The notes: generated by a model not told the origin, from the letters alone. A stretch of DNA of 64,000 bases from Ichthyophis bannanicus (GCA_033557465.1 CM066031.1:1232103312-1232167311); one strand, 5' to 3'. Positions 1 to 10,996 are shown, counted from the stretch's first letter. Numbers and translations: made by a program.

Positions 1-787
1 CAAAGAGCTCGATAAACCCCTTACAGCTTGCGATGAATACCGCAGCAAGAACCCTCTATGGCGCATCTCGCAGAGAACATATCACCCCTATCCTGAAGAG
101 CTTACACTGGCTCCCCGTCCAGTACAGGATCACATTTAAGATCCTCACTTTGACCTTCAAAGCAGTCAACTGTATCACCGCAAATATATTGTCAGATATG
201 ATCCAACTTACTCCAAACAACAGATTAAGAAGAACCACATCCTGCAATACCATCCTCCTTCCAAAAGCCATCACAAAATGCAACAAATCCACTAGAAAGC
301 GTGCCTTTGCCTTATTCGCCCCTTCTTGCTGGAACTCCCTCCCAACAGAAATCCGCAGCATAAATAACCTCCCCCAGTTCAGAAAAGCCCTCAAACTGCA
401 ATTATTTATACAACACTTTGGTAACTCCGACAGCATCACCTAGACAGTACCACATGATCTTATAGTCTAACAAGCCAACGCTGTCTAACCAATTTCCGAT
501 GAAAACTCGTCACCTCCCCCATCTATCCCCCTTAGGGCCTGTATCATAAACTTAGATGTGATGCAATCCCTGTGTATATAATGTATAAAGTTCACCTGTT
601 ACCCTTGCTTAAATCTCCCTTTGTTTGCTATGTATAAAGTTCACCTGTTATCCATGTTTAAACTCCCTGTTCTATGTAAGTTCAATGTATGGCTGTTCCT
701 CATTGTACAAACTTGTTTATTGTAAACCGTGCTGATGCTGAATAGTGCGGTATAGAAAAACCTTAAATAAATAAATAAATAAATAAA
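1..787 (+). mobile_element. 3' end of an L2-clade LINE, cut by the window edge
   Basis: An open frame runs from base 3 to a stop at 441-443 and encodes the C-terminal tail typical of L2/CR1-group ORF2 proteins: a block reading HITPILKSLHWLPVQ, then RAFALFAPSCWNSLP and a final FRKALKLQLF. The RT core lies outside the window. A 3' UTR of about 320 bases follows. It ends in a short (aaat)n run at about 763-787, the usual simple-repeat tail of this clade. The frame itself has no break inside the window. Confidence 0.85.
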
Positions 788-1096
788 ATTGTAAGATGTA
801 TCTTGAAAATCAATTCAGGTGTAAGTCTTCAGAGAGAGCTGAAAATCCGTCTTGAGGCAAGGCGGAAGAAAAAAGACTGACCTGGCTAGGGGCGGGCTGG
901 GGAGGTGGGGCCACTCGCACATGCTCAGAAACTCTGAGTTCTAGAGAGCACTTCCGTCATGGTGCCGTCGGATGACGTCACCAGGTGTGGCTGACACATC
1001 CTGCTTGTCCAAGGAGAACCACCTGTTGACTTATAACACCGGCTAGTTGAGAGATTGCCTCCCAAATGCTTTCCAGGGAAATCTCCGTCGGGCGCT
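788..1096. other. Unrecognised GC-rich stretch
   Basis: No gene is visible. The stretch holds a TGACGTCA palindrome near 973-980 (a CRE-like site) and reads like a repeat-family terminal region, but I cannot name the family. Confidence 0.3.
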
Positions 1097-1590
1097 TCAC
1101 AGAAAAACCTTTTCAGATGTCGCAGTTACAGTCAGATGGACTACCTTTCCATCAGCCCCATTCACTCCATGTGAGAGCACAGCCATATTCACATATTGAA
1201 CACCGACCACATTCACAGCCACAGATTCCCTAGGCTGCTCCCCGGGTCTCTCCTCGAGCAAGGCCCACTCACGAGGCGCCGCTCCCACCTATTTGGACAT
1301 AGCTTCGTCTCCTCTCGCAGGAGGAGTCACCAGGAGGGTCGAAACAGAAGGCGGCTCATGCCCATTCGGGGAGAGAGAAACATCCAGCACTGATAACGCC
1401 GAAACCACCTCAGCCGGCGACGTCATGCTCGCTTGAATCTCCCCAAGTTGCTGCTCTGTTAGCCAAACGAAACGATCCATAGGACCCTCAACGACAGGTG
1501 CAGGCTCTGCAGGAGGAGCCCTTTGCTTGCCTTTATGCTTAGGCATGTTCGGCCCGTTAACGCTCCGTCGCCATCTTGAAGCTTAGCCAC
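1097..1590 (-). pseudogene. L1 ORF1 5' fragment, broken by a stop
   Basis: On the minus strand a motif caagatggcgacgg near 1570-1583 resembles the start of vertebrate L1 5' regions. The next ATG (1546) opens a frame beginning MPKHKGKQRAPP, rich in basic residues and proline, as at the N terminus of amphibian L1 ORF1 proteins. The frame is stopped at 1289-1291 and then continues in the same frame to 1097 (GAAPREWALLEE), so one nonsense change separates the two halves. No coiled-coil, RRM or C-terminal domain follows. Family assignment rests on N-terminal style and is less certain than the L1 calls at 24.8-45.8 kb. Confidence 0.5.
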
Positions 1591-2239
1591 TCCCCACGTT
1601 CAAGTCGCACATAATTGATTTCATACAGCATCTGTTCTAGTGCTCATCTGTGCTTCTCAACTGGATACAAAACTGTATCAACGTCAAATGCAGAACGACA
1701 AACTTATCTGCATTATTCCGTCACCACCATTACTTCGCCTTCCCCAATGCCATTCTAGATGCCGTCACTAGTGTTTCATGCCAGCTTCTTCAGGGGGTCT
1801 TAATTTTCAAGCCGTGCTGCATGGGATGAAAGGCACCATTTTAACACATTTAGTAAAGTTTTCCCTTTTACTTAAAAACTTGAAACCAAACTCATTGTGT
1901 CAGCAACAGAAAAGGCAGGAGAAAACAGACACCAACAAGAATTGCTAACCACCCTACTTACTGTCTCATAAAAACACAGTAGCGTCAAGTCTCCCCTCCC
2001 CCTCAGCAGCAGGTAACCATGCCACCAACAATGGATATGCACTATTTTGGGTGCATAATCGCCCATAGAGACTAGACATGAGCGAGACATACAGCAGGAC
2101 ACCGATGTAACCACGGTGTGTCTAACGGAACTACAGACAACACACTGATGGGGACCTGCAGCATGGGGTATGGCAGTCATGAAAGGTGCTGTTGACCTGT
2201 TGCTGGCCACCCTACCTCAAACTCAGAGTGGTCACAGTA
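1591..2239. other. No gene recognised
   Basis: Mixed-composition sequence without convincing coding potential. Small open frames on the minus strand have no recognisable domain. A segment near 1840-1866 (atttagtaaag... ending in ccctttt) vaguely resembles the end-like sequence at 22645-22665 in the same orientation. Confidence 0.3.
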
Positions 2240-2440
2240 CCCGCACAATGTGACTGTCTGTGGTTACTCTGTACCAGTGCCACGCATTGTCTGTTCCCCC
2301 TACTATGCCGAGGTGCTGTGGGGCTGCGCATGGTCAGGACCCCCATCAGCCCTAGGTGATGGGGGGGGGGGGGAAACGCAACATATGACCATCTGTACAC
2401 TGCTGATTTGCATGTGCAGTGCATCATGGGTGTGACTGCT
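2240..2440 (+). repeat. Diverged direct-repeat copy shared with 20.5-22.3 kb
   Basis: The order of words here (ctctgtaccagtgccacgc, then gccgaggtgctgtggggc, then gctgatttgcatgtgcagtg and catgggtgtg) recurs in the same order and orientation near 20560-20672 and 21735-21850. Copies are strongly diverged and carry indels, including a poly-G run here at 2361-2371. Confidence 0.5.
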
Positions 2441-2875
2441 CCAATCCAACCCTGTGAACCCCTGCAGATGGATTGCGTGGTGAAATGAAGTCCCTCTGTC
2501 AAATACACACAAGCTATCCATTGCTTCCAATGCCACCCCGACATATAACCAATCAGGGACTCCCTCTGTGCCGTTCCCACCACACACCCTCCGCAATCCC
2601 TCTAAACAAAAGGGGCATTAAAAATGTGTGATACATCTCCACATTGAGGACATATCTAGCCAAAGGAATGTGAATGTACCCTAATGTGAGATGTGTGCAG
2701 CAGAAGGTGGTATAAAACATGATGCCGACGCTGCAAAATGTAGCAGCAGTACTGAAAAGTGGGGTTTGTAAAGTCCAGCTCCTGCTCACAGGCTCTGATA
2801 GGCAATAGGCCAGCACAATCAGAGATGGTAGCATTAATGTTAGGTGCAATACACCCTCAAGGATATGTAATCTAC
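2441..2875. other. Upstream flank of gene A, nothing recognised
   Basis: No open frame with a known domain is visible on either strand. The stretch lies directly upstream of the 24-bp repeat array and gene A, so part of it may be promoter, but no TATA box or initiator is clear enough to call. Confidence 0.3.
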
Positions 2876-3112
2876 AGTGCCCACACCTGAACCAACGCAC
2901 GTAGTAACACCCGTCCACGCCGGAACCAACACACGTATTCACGCCCGCAGCAACGCACGTATCCACGCACGGTGACACGCCCATAGCAACATGTGGGTAT
3001 GCACATGGCTACGCCCTCACCAACGCACGTGGCTACGCCCTCACCAACGCACGTGGATACGCCCCCACCAACGCACGTGGCTACGCCCTCACTAACGCAC
3101 GTGGCTACGCAG
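2876..3112 (+). promoter_or_regulatory. 24-bp tandem repeat with E-box cores, upstream of gene A
   Basis: Four near-perfect 24-bp units (ggctacgccctcaccaacgc plus acgt) run from about 3007 to 3112. More degenerate copies extend back to 2876. Each good unit carries a CACGTG palindrome, at 3026, 3050, 3074 and 3098, exactly 24 bp apart. The array ends about 20 bases before the first ATG of gene A, where a promoter or 5' UTR would be. A role in transcription or in binding the transposon's own Myb-like protein is inference. Confidence 0.6.
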
Positions 3113-3132
3113 CATTGATACAGTCAGAGCAA

Positions 3133-6100
3133 ATGGAAGCCATGTCAAGGAAGCCAGCATTCACACAGAGGGACCTCTATCTCCCCACTGAGCTGTTCTG
3201 CCTCCGCCAGCAGCGCTTATTTCCTGGCTCATCCAGGAGGCAGAACCTAGCCAGGGTCAGGAGGGCCTGGGAGCGTCTGTCTCACCGATACAACAGGAGC
3301 TCAGACTACCCACGTGAGGTAAGTGCATGGGGACAGGCACCCCAACTGATGATGTGGAAAAAAACACCCTGTAACCAAAGCACAAAGAAACTATGCACTG
3401 CCACGGAATGTCAGGTGTTGCCGTGTCCAGCTGGTAGCAATGTCTGGCACACATCCAAAAACAAACCCCCCCAGCCCCAAGGGGGTAGCTGCAAACATGG
3501 CAGGGGTGCACTACAGACCACATTGTTATGGTATGGGGCGCTGTTGCAGCCCAAAGATGTGCCCTATCCACAGGAAACCACAGGCCCACCACTCAGGCCA
3601 AGAGACAAACAGGGGTCTGTCACTTGCCCCTGTCAACTAACACAAGGCCCAAATACATCCGCGGATGCTGCAGGCCACATGAGAGGGCTCCATCCCCCAT
3701 CCTGGTCCTATGGAAACAGGCCCTTATTGTGATCACAAAAGACAAACCATAGCCCCAGGATGGTGCAGGCCCCAAAGGAGAGCTCCATCCCCCATCCATG
3801 TGCAATGTTATCTGGCCCTGTTTGTGATCACAAAAGACAAACCATAGCCCCAGGATTAGGGTTGCCAACTGGCCGGTTTTCAGCCGGCCAGGCCGGTTTT
3901 TCTATGGCCAGGCCGGCTGCCGGCGCAGAGGCAAAACCGGCCCTTGAAAAGCCGTTTTTTTTGCTCTGGCTGCAATATCGGGAGCGGCCAGAGCAAAAAA
4001 ACCGGCTTTTCTCCCAACCCGGAGGGCTTCAGAGGGAGCCGGGGAAGCCCGCGCGAGGACCCGGCTCCCTCTGAACAGCTGCCAGCGTGAAGAGCCATTT
4101 CCTTCACGCTGGCGGCTGTTCCTGTGAAGCCGCGATTGGTGGGAAAGGTTAAAGGCAATACCCTTTAACCTTTCCCAGCATTCGCGGCTTCACAGGAACA
4201 GCCGCCAGCGTGAAGGAAAAGGCTCTTCACGCTGGCAGCTGTTCAGAGGGAGCTGGGGCCTCGCGCGGGCTTCCCCAGCTCCCTCTAAAGCATCAGACAG
4301 CCGCGGTTTTGGGGGGGGGGGGAGGCCAAGGACTGCCTGGGCTGTGATGGGGGGAGGGGACCTGGACTGGAAAAGGGCTAGGTGGGGGAATTTGACTGGA
4401 AATGGGTTGTGATGGGGGGGGGGGGACCTGGACCGGATAAGGGCTATGGGGGGGGGATTTGGACTGGAAAGAAATGGGCTGTGATGGGAGGCGACCTGGA
4501 CTGTAAAAGGGCTATGTGGGGGGGGGGGGGACATGGACTGGAAATGGGTTTTGATGGGGAGGGGGACCTGGACTGGAAAAGGACTGGGGGGGGGGACAAT
4601 GACTGGAAATTGGTTGTGATGGGGAGGGGGACCTGGACTGGAAAAGGGCTATGGGGGGGGGGAACTTGGACTGGAAATGGGCTATGGTGGAGGGAGGGGG
4701 AACTTGGACTGGAAATAGGCTGTGATTAGGGGGACAAGGACTGGAAATGGGTTGTGAAGGGGGGGACGGACCTGGACTGGAAAAGGGCTATGGGGGGCAT
4801 TGGACTGGAAAGAAATGGGCAGTGATGGGGAGGGGGACCTGGACTGCAAAAGGGCTATGTGGGGGGGGGGGGGGGAAAGGACTGGAAATGGGTTGTGATG
4901 GGGAGGGGGACCTGGACTGGAAAAGGCTATGGGGGGGGGGGAACTTGGACTGGACAGGGGCTATGGTGGAGGGAGGGGGAACTTGGACTGGAAATAGGCT
5001 GTGATTAGGGGGGCTAGGACTGCAAATGGACTGTGATGGTGGGGGAGGGGGGGTAGGACTGCAAATGGGCTGTGATGGTGCGGTGGGACTCGGACTGCAA
5101 TGGGATGTGATGGGGGGGGGCCTAGGACTGGAAATAGGCTGTGATGGGGGACTTGGACTGGAAATGGGCTGTGATGGGGGGGGCTAGGACTGGAAATGGT
5201 CTGTGATGTGAGGGCTAGCACTGGAAATGGGCTGATGAATAGCTGGAATAGGACTGGAAATGGGCTGATGTGGGGCATGGGAGAATGGGATTAGAAGGGA
5301 GTGGATGCTGGGTGGGTCTAGAACTATAAGGGAACTGATTTTGGGGGAGGACTAGAATAGATGGGGAATGAGAATGAAGGGGGGAAAAAATCTTTTGTGT
5401 GGAAGAAAAGTCTATGATGGGCTGGGTATTGGGAGAGTGAGGGACTTGAGAATGGAAAGGTGAAATTTAAATGGATGATAAAGGAATAAGGAAAGAATTG
5501 GGGGAAAGAGCAAAAGGGAAACAATCAGTATGTTAAAGCAGAAATAGAGAGAGAATGGAAAACTTCTAAAAGAGAAGAAAGGACAAATGGATAGCTCGCA
5601 GAAGACACGAAGAAACCAGAAGAAAGTGACTGGAGCAATTGCAACTGAAAATAAAACGCCCAAACAGAAGGTAGAAAAATACTTTTTATTTTGAATTTAT
5701 TAGCTGGAATATGTTTGGTCTGGGAAGTGTGTATTGATAACATCTTTGCGTTTTTGTTTAGTGCAAGAGGAAATTACTTTATAGTTTTATTTCTCCAGTG
5801 TTGTACATTTCATGTTTGGATTTTGGGGTTCCCAGTTTAATTATTATATGACCAAGGAAGTTAGCCTACACGTATCCTTGGTAATTTTTGTGGGTGGGGC
5901 TGGGGGCGGGGCAGGGGTGGGACTAGGGGCGGAGAATGGGTGGAGCATGGCGAGCCACAGGTGTCGGGTTTTTCTCGGTGAAAAAGTTGGTAACCCTACC
6001 CAGGATGGTGCAGGCCCCAAAGGAGAGCTCCATCCCCCATCTATGTGCAATGTTATCTGGCCCTGTTTGTGATCACAAAAGACAAACCATAGCCCCAGGA

Positions 6101-9100
6101 TGGTGCAGGCCCCAAAAGACGGCTCCATCCCCCATCCTGGTCCTATGGAAACAGGCCCTTATTGTGATCACAAAACACAAACCATAGCCCCAGGATGGTG
6201 CAGGCCCCAAAAGAGGGCTCCATCCCCCATCCTGGTCCTATGGAAACAGGCCCTTATTGTGATCACAAAAGATAAACAATAGCCCCAGGATGGTGCAGTC
6301 CCCAAAGGAGAGCTCCATCCCCCATCTATGTGCAATGTTATCTGGCCCTGTTTGTGATCACAAAAGACAAACCATAGCCCCAGGATGGTGCAGGCCCCAA
6401 AGGAGAGCTCCATCCCCCATCCATGTGCAATGTTATCTGGCCCTGTTTGTGATCACAAAAGACAAACCATAACCCCAGGATGGTGCAGGCCCCAAAGGAG
6501 AGCTCCATCCCTAGGGTTGCCAACTGGCCGGTTTTCAGCCGGCCTGGCCGGTTTTTCCATGGCCAGGCCGGCTGCCGGCGCAGAGGCAAAACCGGCCCTT
6601 GAAAAGCCGGTTTTTTTGCTCTGGCCGCAAGATCGGGAGCGGCCAGAGCAAAAAAAACGGCTTTTCTCCCAACCCGGAGGGCTTCAGAGGGAGCCAGGTA
6701 AGCCCGCGCGAGGCCCTGACTCCCTCTGTGAAGCCGCGATTGGTGGAAAAGGTTAAAGGCAATGCCCTTTAACCTTTCCCAGCATTCGCGGCTTCACAGG
6801 AACAGCCGCCAACGTGAAGGAAAAGGCTCTTCACGCTGGCGGCTGTTCAGAGGGAGCCGGGGCCTCGCGCGGGCTTCCCCGGCTCCCTCTAAAGCCTCAG
6901 ACAGCCGCGGTTTTGGGGGGGGAGGACAAGGACTGCCTGGGCTGTGATGGGGGGAGGGGGCCTGGACTGGAAAAGGGCTAGGAGGGGGAATTTGACTGGA
7001 AATGGGTTGTGATGGGGGGGGGGGGGACCTGGACCGGAAAAGGGCTATGGGGGGGGGGGGGGACTTGGACTGGAAATAAATGGGCTGTGATGGGAGGGGA
7101 CCTGGACTGTAAAAGGGCTATGGGGGGGGGGGCATGGACTGGAAATGGGTTTTGATGGGGAGGGGGACCTGGACTGGAAAAGGGCTAGGGGGGGTGGACA
7201 TGGACTGAAAAAAGGTTGTGATGGGGAGGGGGACCGGGACTGGAAAAGGGCTATGGGGGGGGGGGACCATGGACTGGAAGAGGGCTATGGGGGGGGGGGG
7301 AACTTGGACTGGAAATGGGCTATGGCGGAGGGAGGGGGAACTTGGACTGGAAATAGGCTGTGATTAGGGGGACTTGGACTGGAAATGGGTTGTGAGGGGG
7401 GGGGACCTGGACTGGAAAAGGGCTATGGGGGGCATTGGACTGGAAAGGAATGGGCTGTGATGGGGAGGGGGACCTGGACTGTAAAAGGGCTATGTGGGGG
7501 GGGGGGGGGGTGACATGAAATGTAAATGGGTTTTTATGGGGAGGGGGACATGGACTGAAAAAGGGCTATGGGGGGGGGACATGGACTGGAAATGGGTTGT
7601 GATGGGGAGGGGGACCTGGACTGTAAAAGGGCTATGTGGGGGGGGGGGGACATGGACTGGAAATGGGTTTTGATGGGGAGGGGGACCTGGACTGGAAAAG
7701 GGCTATGGGGGGGGGGGGAACTTGGACTGGAAATGGGCTATGGTGGAGGGAGGGGGAACTTGGACTGGAAATAGGCTGTGATTAGGGGGGCTAGGACTGC
7801 AAATGGACTGCGATGGTGGGGGGGGGGGTAGGACTGCAAATGGGCTGTGATGGTGTGGGGGGACTCCGACTGCTAATGGGATGTGATGGGGGGGGGGGCC
7901 TAGGACTGGAAATAGGCTGTGATGGGGGACGTGGACTGGAAATGGGCTGTGATTGGGGGGGGGGCTAGGACTGGAAATGGTCTGTGATGTGAGGGCTAGC
8001 ACTGGAAATGGGCTGATGAAGAGCTGGAATAGGACTGGAAATGGGCTGATGTGGGGCATGGGAGAATGGGATTAGAAGAGTGGATGCTGGGTGGGTCTAG
8101 AACTATAAGGGAACTGATTTTGGGGGAGGACTAGAATAGATGGGGAATGAGTGGAGAGGGGAAAAATATTTTGTGTGGAAGAAAAGTCTATGATGGGCTG
8201 GGTATTGGGAGAGTGAGGGGCTTAAGAATGGAAGGGTGAAATTTAAATGGATGATAAAGGAATAAGGAAAGAATTGGGGGAAAGAGCAAAAGGGAAACAA
8301 TCAGTATGTTAAAGCAGAAATAGAGAGAGAATGGAAAACATCTAAAAGAGAAGAAAGGACAAATGGATAGCTCGCAGAAGACACGAAGAAACCAGAAGAA
8401 AGTGACTGGAGCAATTGCAACTGAAAAATAAAACGCCCAAACAGAAGGTAGAAAAATACTTTTTATTTTGAATTTATTAGCTGGAATATGTTTGGTCTGG
8501 GAAGTGTGTATTGATAACATCTTTGCGTTTTTGTTTAGTGCAAGAGGAAATTACTTTATAGTTTTATTTCTCCAGTGTTGTACATTTCATGTTTGGATTT
8601 TGGGGTTCCCAGTTTAATTATTATCTGACCAAGGAAGTTAGCCTACACGTATCCTCGGTAATTTTTGTGGGTGGGGCTGGGGGCGGGGCAGGGGTAGGAC
8701 TAGGGGCGGAGAATGGGTGGAGCATGGCGAGCCAAAGGTGTCGGGTTTTTCTCGGTGAAAAAGTTGATAACCCTATCCATCCCCCATCTATGTGCAATGT
8801 TATCTGGCCCTGTTTGTGATCACAAAAGACAAACCATAGCCCCAGGATGGTGCAGGCCCCAAAAGAGGGCTCCATCCGCCATCCTGGTCCTATGGAAACA
8901 GGCCCTTATTGTGATCACAAAAGACAAACCATAGCCCCAGGATGGTGCAGGCCCCAAAAGAGGGTTCCATCCCCCATCCTGGTCCTATGGAAACAGGCCC
9001 TTATTGTGATCACAAAAGACGAACCATAGCCCCAGGATGGTGCAGGCCCCAAAAGAGGGCTCCATCCCCTATCCTGGTCCTATGGAAACAGGCCCTTATT

Positions 9101-10492
9101 GTGATCACAAAAGATAAACCATAGTCCCAGGATGGTGCAGGCCCCAAAAGAGGGCTCCATCCCCTATCCTGGTCCTATGGAAACAGGCCCTTATTGTGAT
9201 CACAAAAGATAAACCATAGCCCCAGGATGGTGCAGGCCCCAAAGGAGAGCTCCATCCCCCATCTATGTGCAATGTTATCTGGCCCTGTTTGTGATCACAA
9301 AAGACAAGCCATAGCCCCAGGATGGTGCAGGCCCCAAAGGAGGGCTCCATCCCCCATCCTGGTCCTATGGAAACAGGCCCTTATTGTGATCACAAAAGAC
9401 AAACCATAGCCCCAGGATGGTGCAGGCCCCAAAAGAGGGCTCCATCCCCCATCCTGGTCCTATGGAAACAGGCCCTGTTTCAGATTTCCAGAACAAACTA
9501 TAGGCAAAGGATTCCGCAGGGAGCACTGCAGGTGGCAACCACCCACCCCAGCAGTGGCTGATGGGCACTGGCAGATGTGTGGAGGTGGCACACAGAGATG
9601 TGCTGTGTCAGGCCCGCTGGGGTGCACACACAGGGCACATGGGGCCCAGGCTGGATAGGCGTGTGCGCGGGGCACACATGGGGCTGTCCCTTGGGAAAGC
9701 ATGGGGCATGAATGTATCACTAAATAGGGGCAGGCACCTGTTGTATGAAGAGATAGATAGGTGTTGTGGCAGAGGACCCCAAAGTGTCTTTGCGGTAGCT
9801 AATGTCAATGTTCGTTGTCAACCCTACAGGTGGAGGACCTGCGTAAGAAGGCCAGGGAGTTGAGGGCACGTTACCCTCGATTTGTGGCGCGAGTGCAGCG
9901 CGAACGGATGGTGCAAAGGAATGGTGAGTAATGTGACATGGCCCTGTGGGGCACTGGGTGGCAGAACCACAGGACGATTGTGACTGCGGTATCTGATGTG
10001 TGACCATGGAGATGATATGTGTTCCCCTCTCCCACAGCTGATGCACGTGCTGCCATGGAGCCAGTGGGGCCGGAGGAGGAGGATGGTGCTGCAGGCCTGG
10101 AGGAGGCCATTGCTGATGTGGGCCAGGAGGGCGGCGAGGGCCAGGAGGAGCCCAGTGTGGATGGCGGTGGCGGTGGAGGCCACAAGGGGGGTTCCTCAGC
10201 CCTCAATGAGGGAGAGGAGGGGGACGTGGAGGATGAGGGGCATATGGAAGGGGATGGGGAGGAGGTGGAGGACAGGGAAATGGAGGGGGTGGAGTTGGGG
10301 GACGGGGGAAGGGAGGGGGAGGATGTGGGGGATGGGGGAAGGGAGGGGGAGGAGGGGGCAGGGGGTGTGGAGAGGGTGGTGGGGGCATGGGGGGAGGGGA
10401 TGTATAGGGTGCGGGGAAGGGGGGGGTGTTGCAGGTCCCCAGTGGCACGCTTCACCACAGGGCAACGGAGGCACCAGCCACCTGCCCCCTGA
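3133..10492 (+). CDS. Gene A: Myb/SANT-like protein, three exons with a 6.5-kb intron
   Basis: Exon 1 is 3133-3318 (first ATG; donor GAG|GTAAGT), exon 2 is 9830-9923 (acceptor CCCTACAG, donor ATG|GTGAGT), and exon 3 starts at 10038 (acceptor CTCCCACAG). Phases agree at both joins (0, then 1). The join PRE|VEDLRKKARELRA completes a helix-rich domain with the pattern F-T-x-R-D-L-Y-L, A-W-E-R-L and V-E-D-L-R-K. This parallels the Myb/SANT-like domain of gene B, a class found beside Harbinger transposases. Exon 3 is very acidic (E, D and G runs). Read straight through it stops at 10490-10492, giving 244 residues. An alternative splice (10434 to 10547) keeps phase and ends at 10788-10790, giving 306 residues with an amphipathic C terminus, but its donor (GTCCCC) is poor. 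Intron 1 is filled with satellite and hAT DNA. No transposase of its own is visible, so it may be a second partner gene or the relic of another element. Confidence 0.65.
4031..4287. repeat. Long GC-rich palindrome inside hAT copy 1
   Basis: Two arms of roughly 120 bp face each other around position 4155. Agagggagccggggaagccc at the left is matched by the reverse complement ending in ccccagctccctct at the right. The arms also pair through cttcacgctggcggctgttc and the aaaggttaaagg centre. The related palindrome in copy 2 (about 6684-6893) has lost much of its left arm. A third copy lies at 37268-37540. Confidence 0.85.
4318..5270 (+). repeat. G-rich minisatellite in hAT copy 1
   Basis: Irregular 25-65 bp units built from two words, a G run of 5 to 13 bases and 'acctggactggaaaagggct' or close variants, with gtgatgggg. 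Multiple closely spaced G runs make G-quadruplex formation on this strand likely. Glycine/tryptophan-rich open frames here are by-products. Confidence 0.9.
6512..8775 (+). mobile_element. Non-autonomous hAT-type element, copy 2
   Basis: It has the same terminal repeats as copy 1 (TAGGGTTGCCAAC at the left, TTGATAACCCTA at the right) and the same internal order. It is flanked by a different perfect 8-bp duplication, TCCATCCC, at 6504-6511 and 8776-8783. The two insertions are therefore independent events and not a tandem duplication. The last 700 bp (8047-8775) are almost identical to 5270-5998, so the copies are young. Differences are mainly in the palindrome's left arm and in minisatellite unit number. 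Confidence 0.9.
6912..8050 (+). repeat. G-rich minisatellite in hAT copy 2
   Basis: Same words as in copy 1 (G runs, 'gactggaaaagggctatg', gtgatgggg) but with a different number and order of units. This shows that the array length changes between transpositions or after them. Confidence 0.9.
9474..9829 (+). other. 3' remainder of gene A intron 1
   Basis: Non-repetitive sequence between the last satellite unit and the acceptor at 9829. Nothing is recognisable apart from the splice acceptor CCCTACAG. Confidence 0.5.
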
Positions 10493-10790
10493 TGTTGGCG
10501 AAGCACGCCCTCTGGACGTGTGCCTGCCACACATAGCCGCAGACAGGTGCACCGTTCATGCAGCAACACAGACACGGGGAGATGTGTGTCTGTGCGGCTG
10601 TATGTGCGGGCTGCCCCTGGCTGCGGCTGTGCGTGCCCAGGCGCACGCTCAGAGGCAGTTCACCCTCATCCAGGGGCAGGTGCTGGTGACCCTGTCCATG
10701 GTGGCTGACCGGCTGCGTGAGCTCGATGAGCGCATTGCCGGTGCCGCACCCGGTCAGCCACCATTTGACAGGGGTCCCCGGGGTGTGTAG
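10493..10790 (+). other. Possible alternative C-terminal exon of gene A
   Basis: From about 10547 to a TAG at 10788-10790 a different frame stays open. It ends with an amphipathic segment (QFTLIQGQVLVTLSMVADRL) like the leucine-rich C termini of Myb-like Harbinger partners. An acceptor CGCAGACAG at 10546 with a donor at 10434 would join it in phase. Otherwise a small frameshift has separated it from the acidic region. Confidence 0.45.
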
Positions 10791-10990
10791 TGTGGGGACA
10801 CACATGGCACACCCGCCCTGTGATGGACCGTGCCATTGCCTGCCTAACACCACGTTGACAGGGATGGGTGTGGCCAGCGCAGTGTTGCTGGGCAGACTAG
10901 ATGGACCATGCTGGTCTTTATCTGCCGTCATTTACTATGTTACCATGTTGGTGTGTTACATGTGCGGCCCAGTTCAATAAGGGCATTGTG

Positions 10991-10996
10991 AATAAA
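10991..10996 (+). terminator. Poly(A) signal AATAAA downstream of gene A
   Basis: A canonical AATAAA lies 200 bases after the second possible stop codon of gene A, on the coding strand, followed by a t/g-rich stretch. Confidence 0.6.

Larger units (their letters stand above)
3857..5998 (+). mobile_element. Non-autonomous hAT-type element, copy 1
   Basis: The ends form terminal inverted repeats (TAGGGTTGCCAAC at the left; GTTGGTAACCCTA at the right) and the element is flanked by a perfect 8-bp duplication CCCAGGAT at 3849-3856 and 5999-6006. An 8-bp duplication with short inverted ends is the hAT signature. Inside, in order: a GGCCGG-rich block, a long palindrome (4031-4287), a G-rich minisatellite (about 4318-5270) and a 700-bp unique segment. 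There is no transposase frame, so it must have moved in trans. Confidence 0.9.
3665..9473 (+). repeat. 95-bp satellite array in intron 1 of gene A, interrupted twice
   Basis: Units recur exactly every 95 bp (for example at 6005, 6100, 6195, 6290 and 6385, and at 8847, 8942, 9037, 9132, 9227 and 9322). About 14-15 units remain after removing the two hAT insertions: 3665-3856, 5999-6511 and 8776-9473. Two unit types alternate irregularly. One carries tggtcctatggaaacaggcc, the other tatgtgcaatgttatctgg. Both share TGTGATCACA and caccatcctggggc-type words. Short open frames repeated every 95 bp are artefacts of the array. Confidence 0.95.

Noticed and set aside
4382..5004. Gly/Trp/Asp-rich frames in the G-rich repeat
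   Set aside because: Translated minisatellite units with no start context or conserved domain.
6005..9473. Repeated 60-codon frames starting MVQAPKE
   Set aside because: They recur every 95 bp with the satellite unit and have no coding meaning.
9996..10790. Single 264-codon open frame covering gene A exon 3
   Set aside because: It begins in the intron and reads the acidic exon in the wrong frame. Only its last part (from about 10547) can be coding, through splicing or a frameshift.
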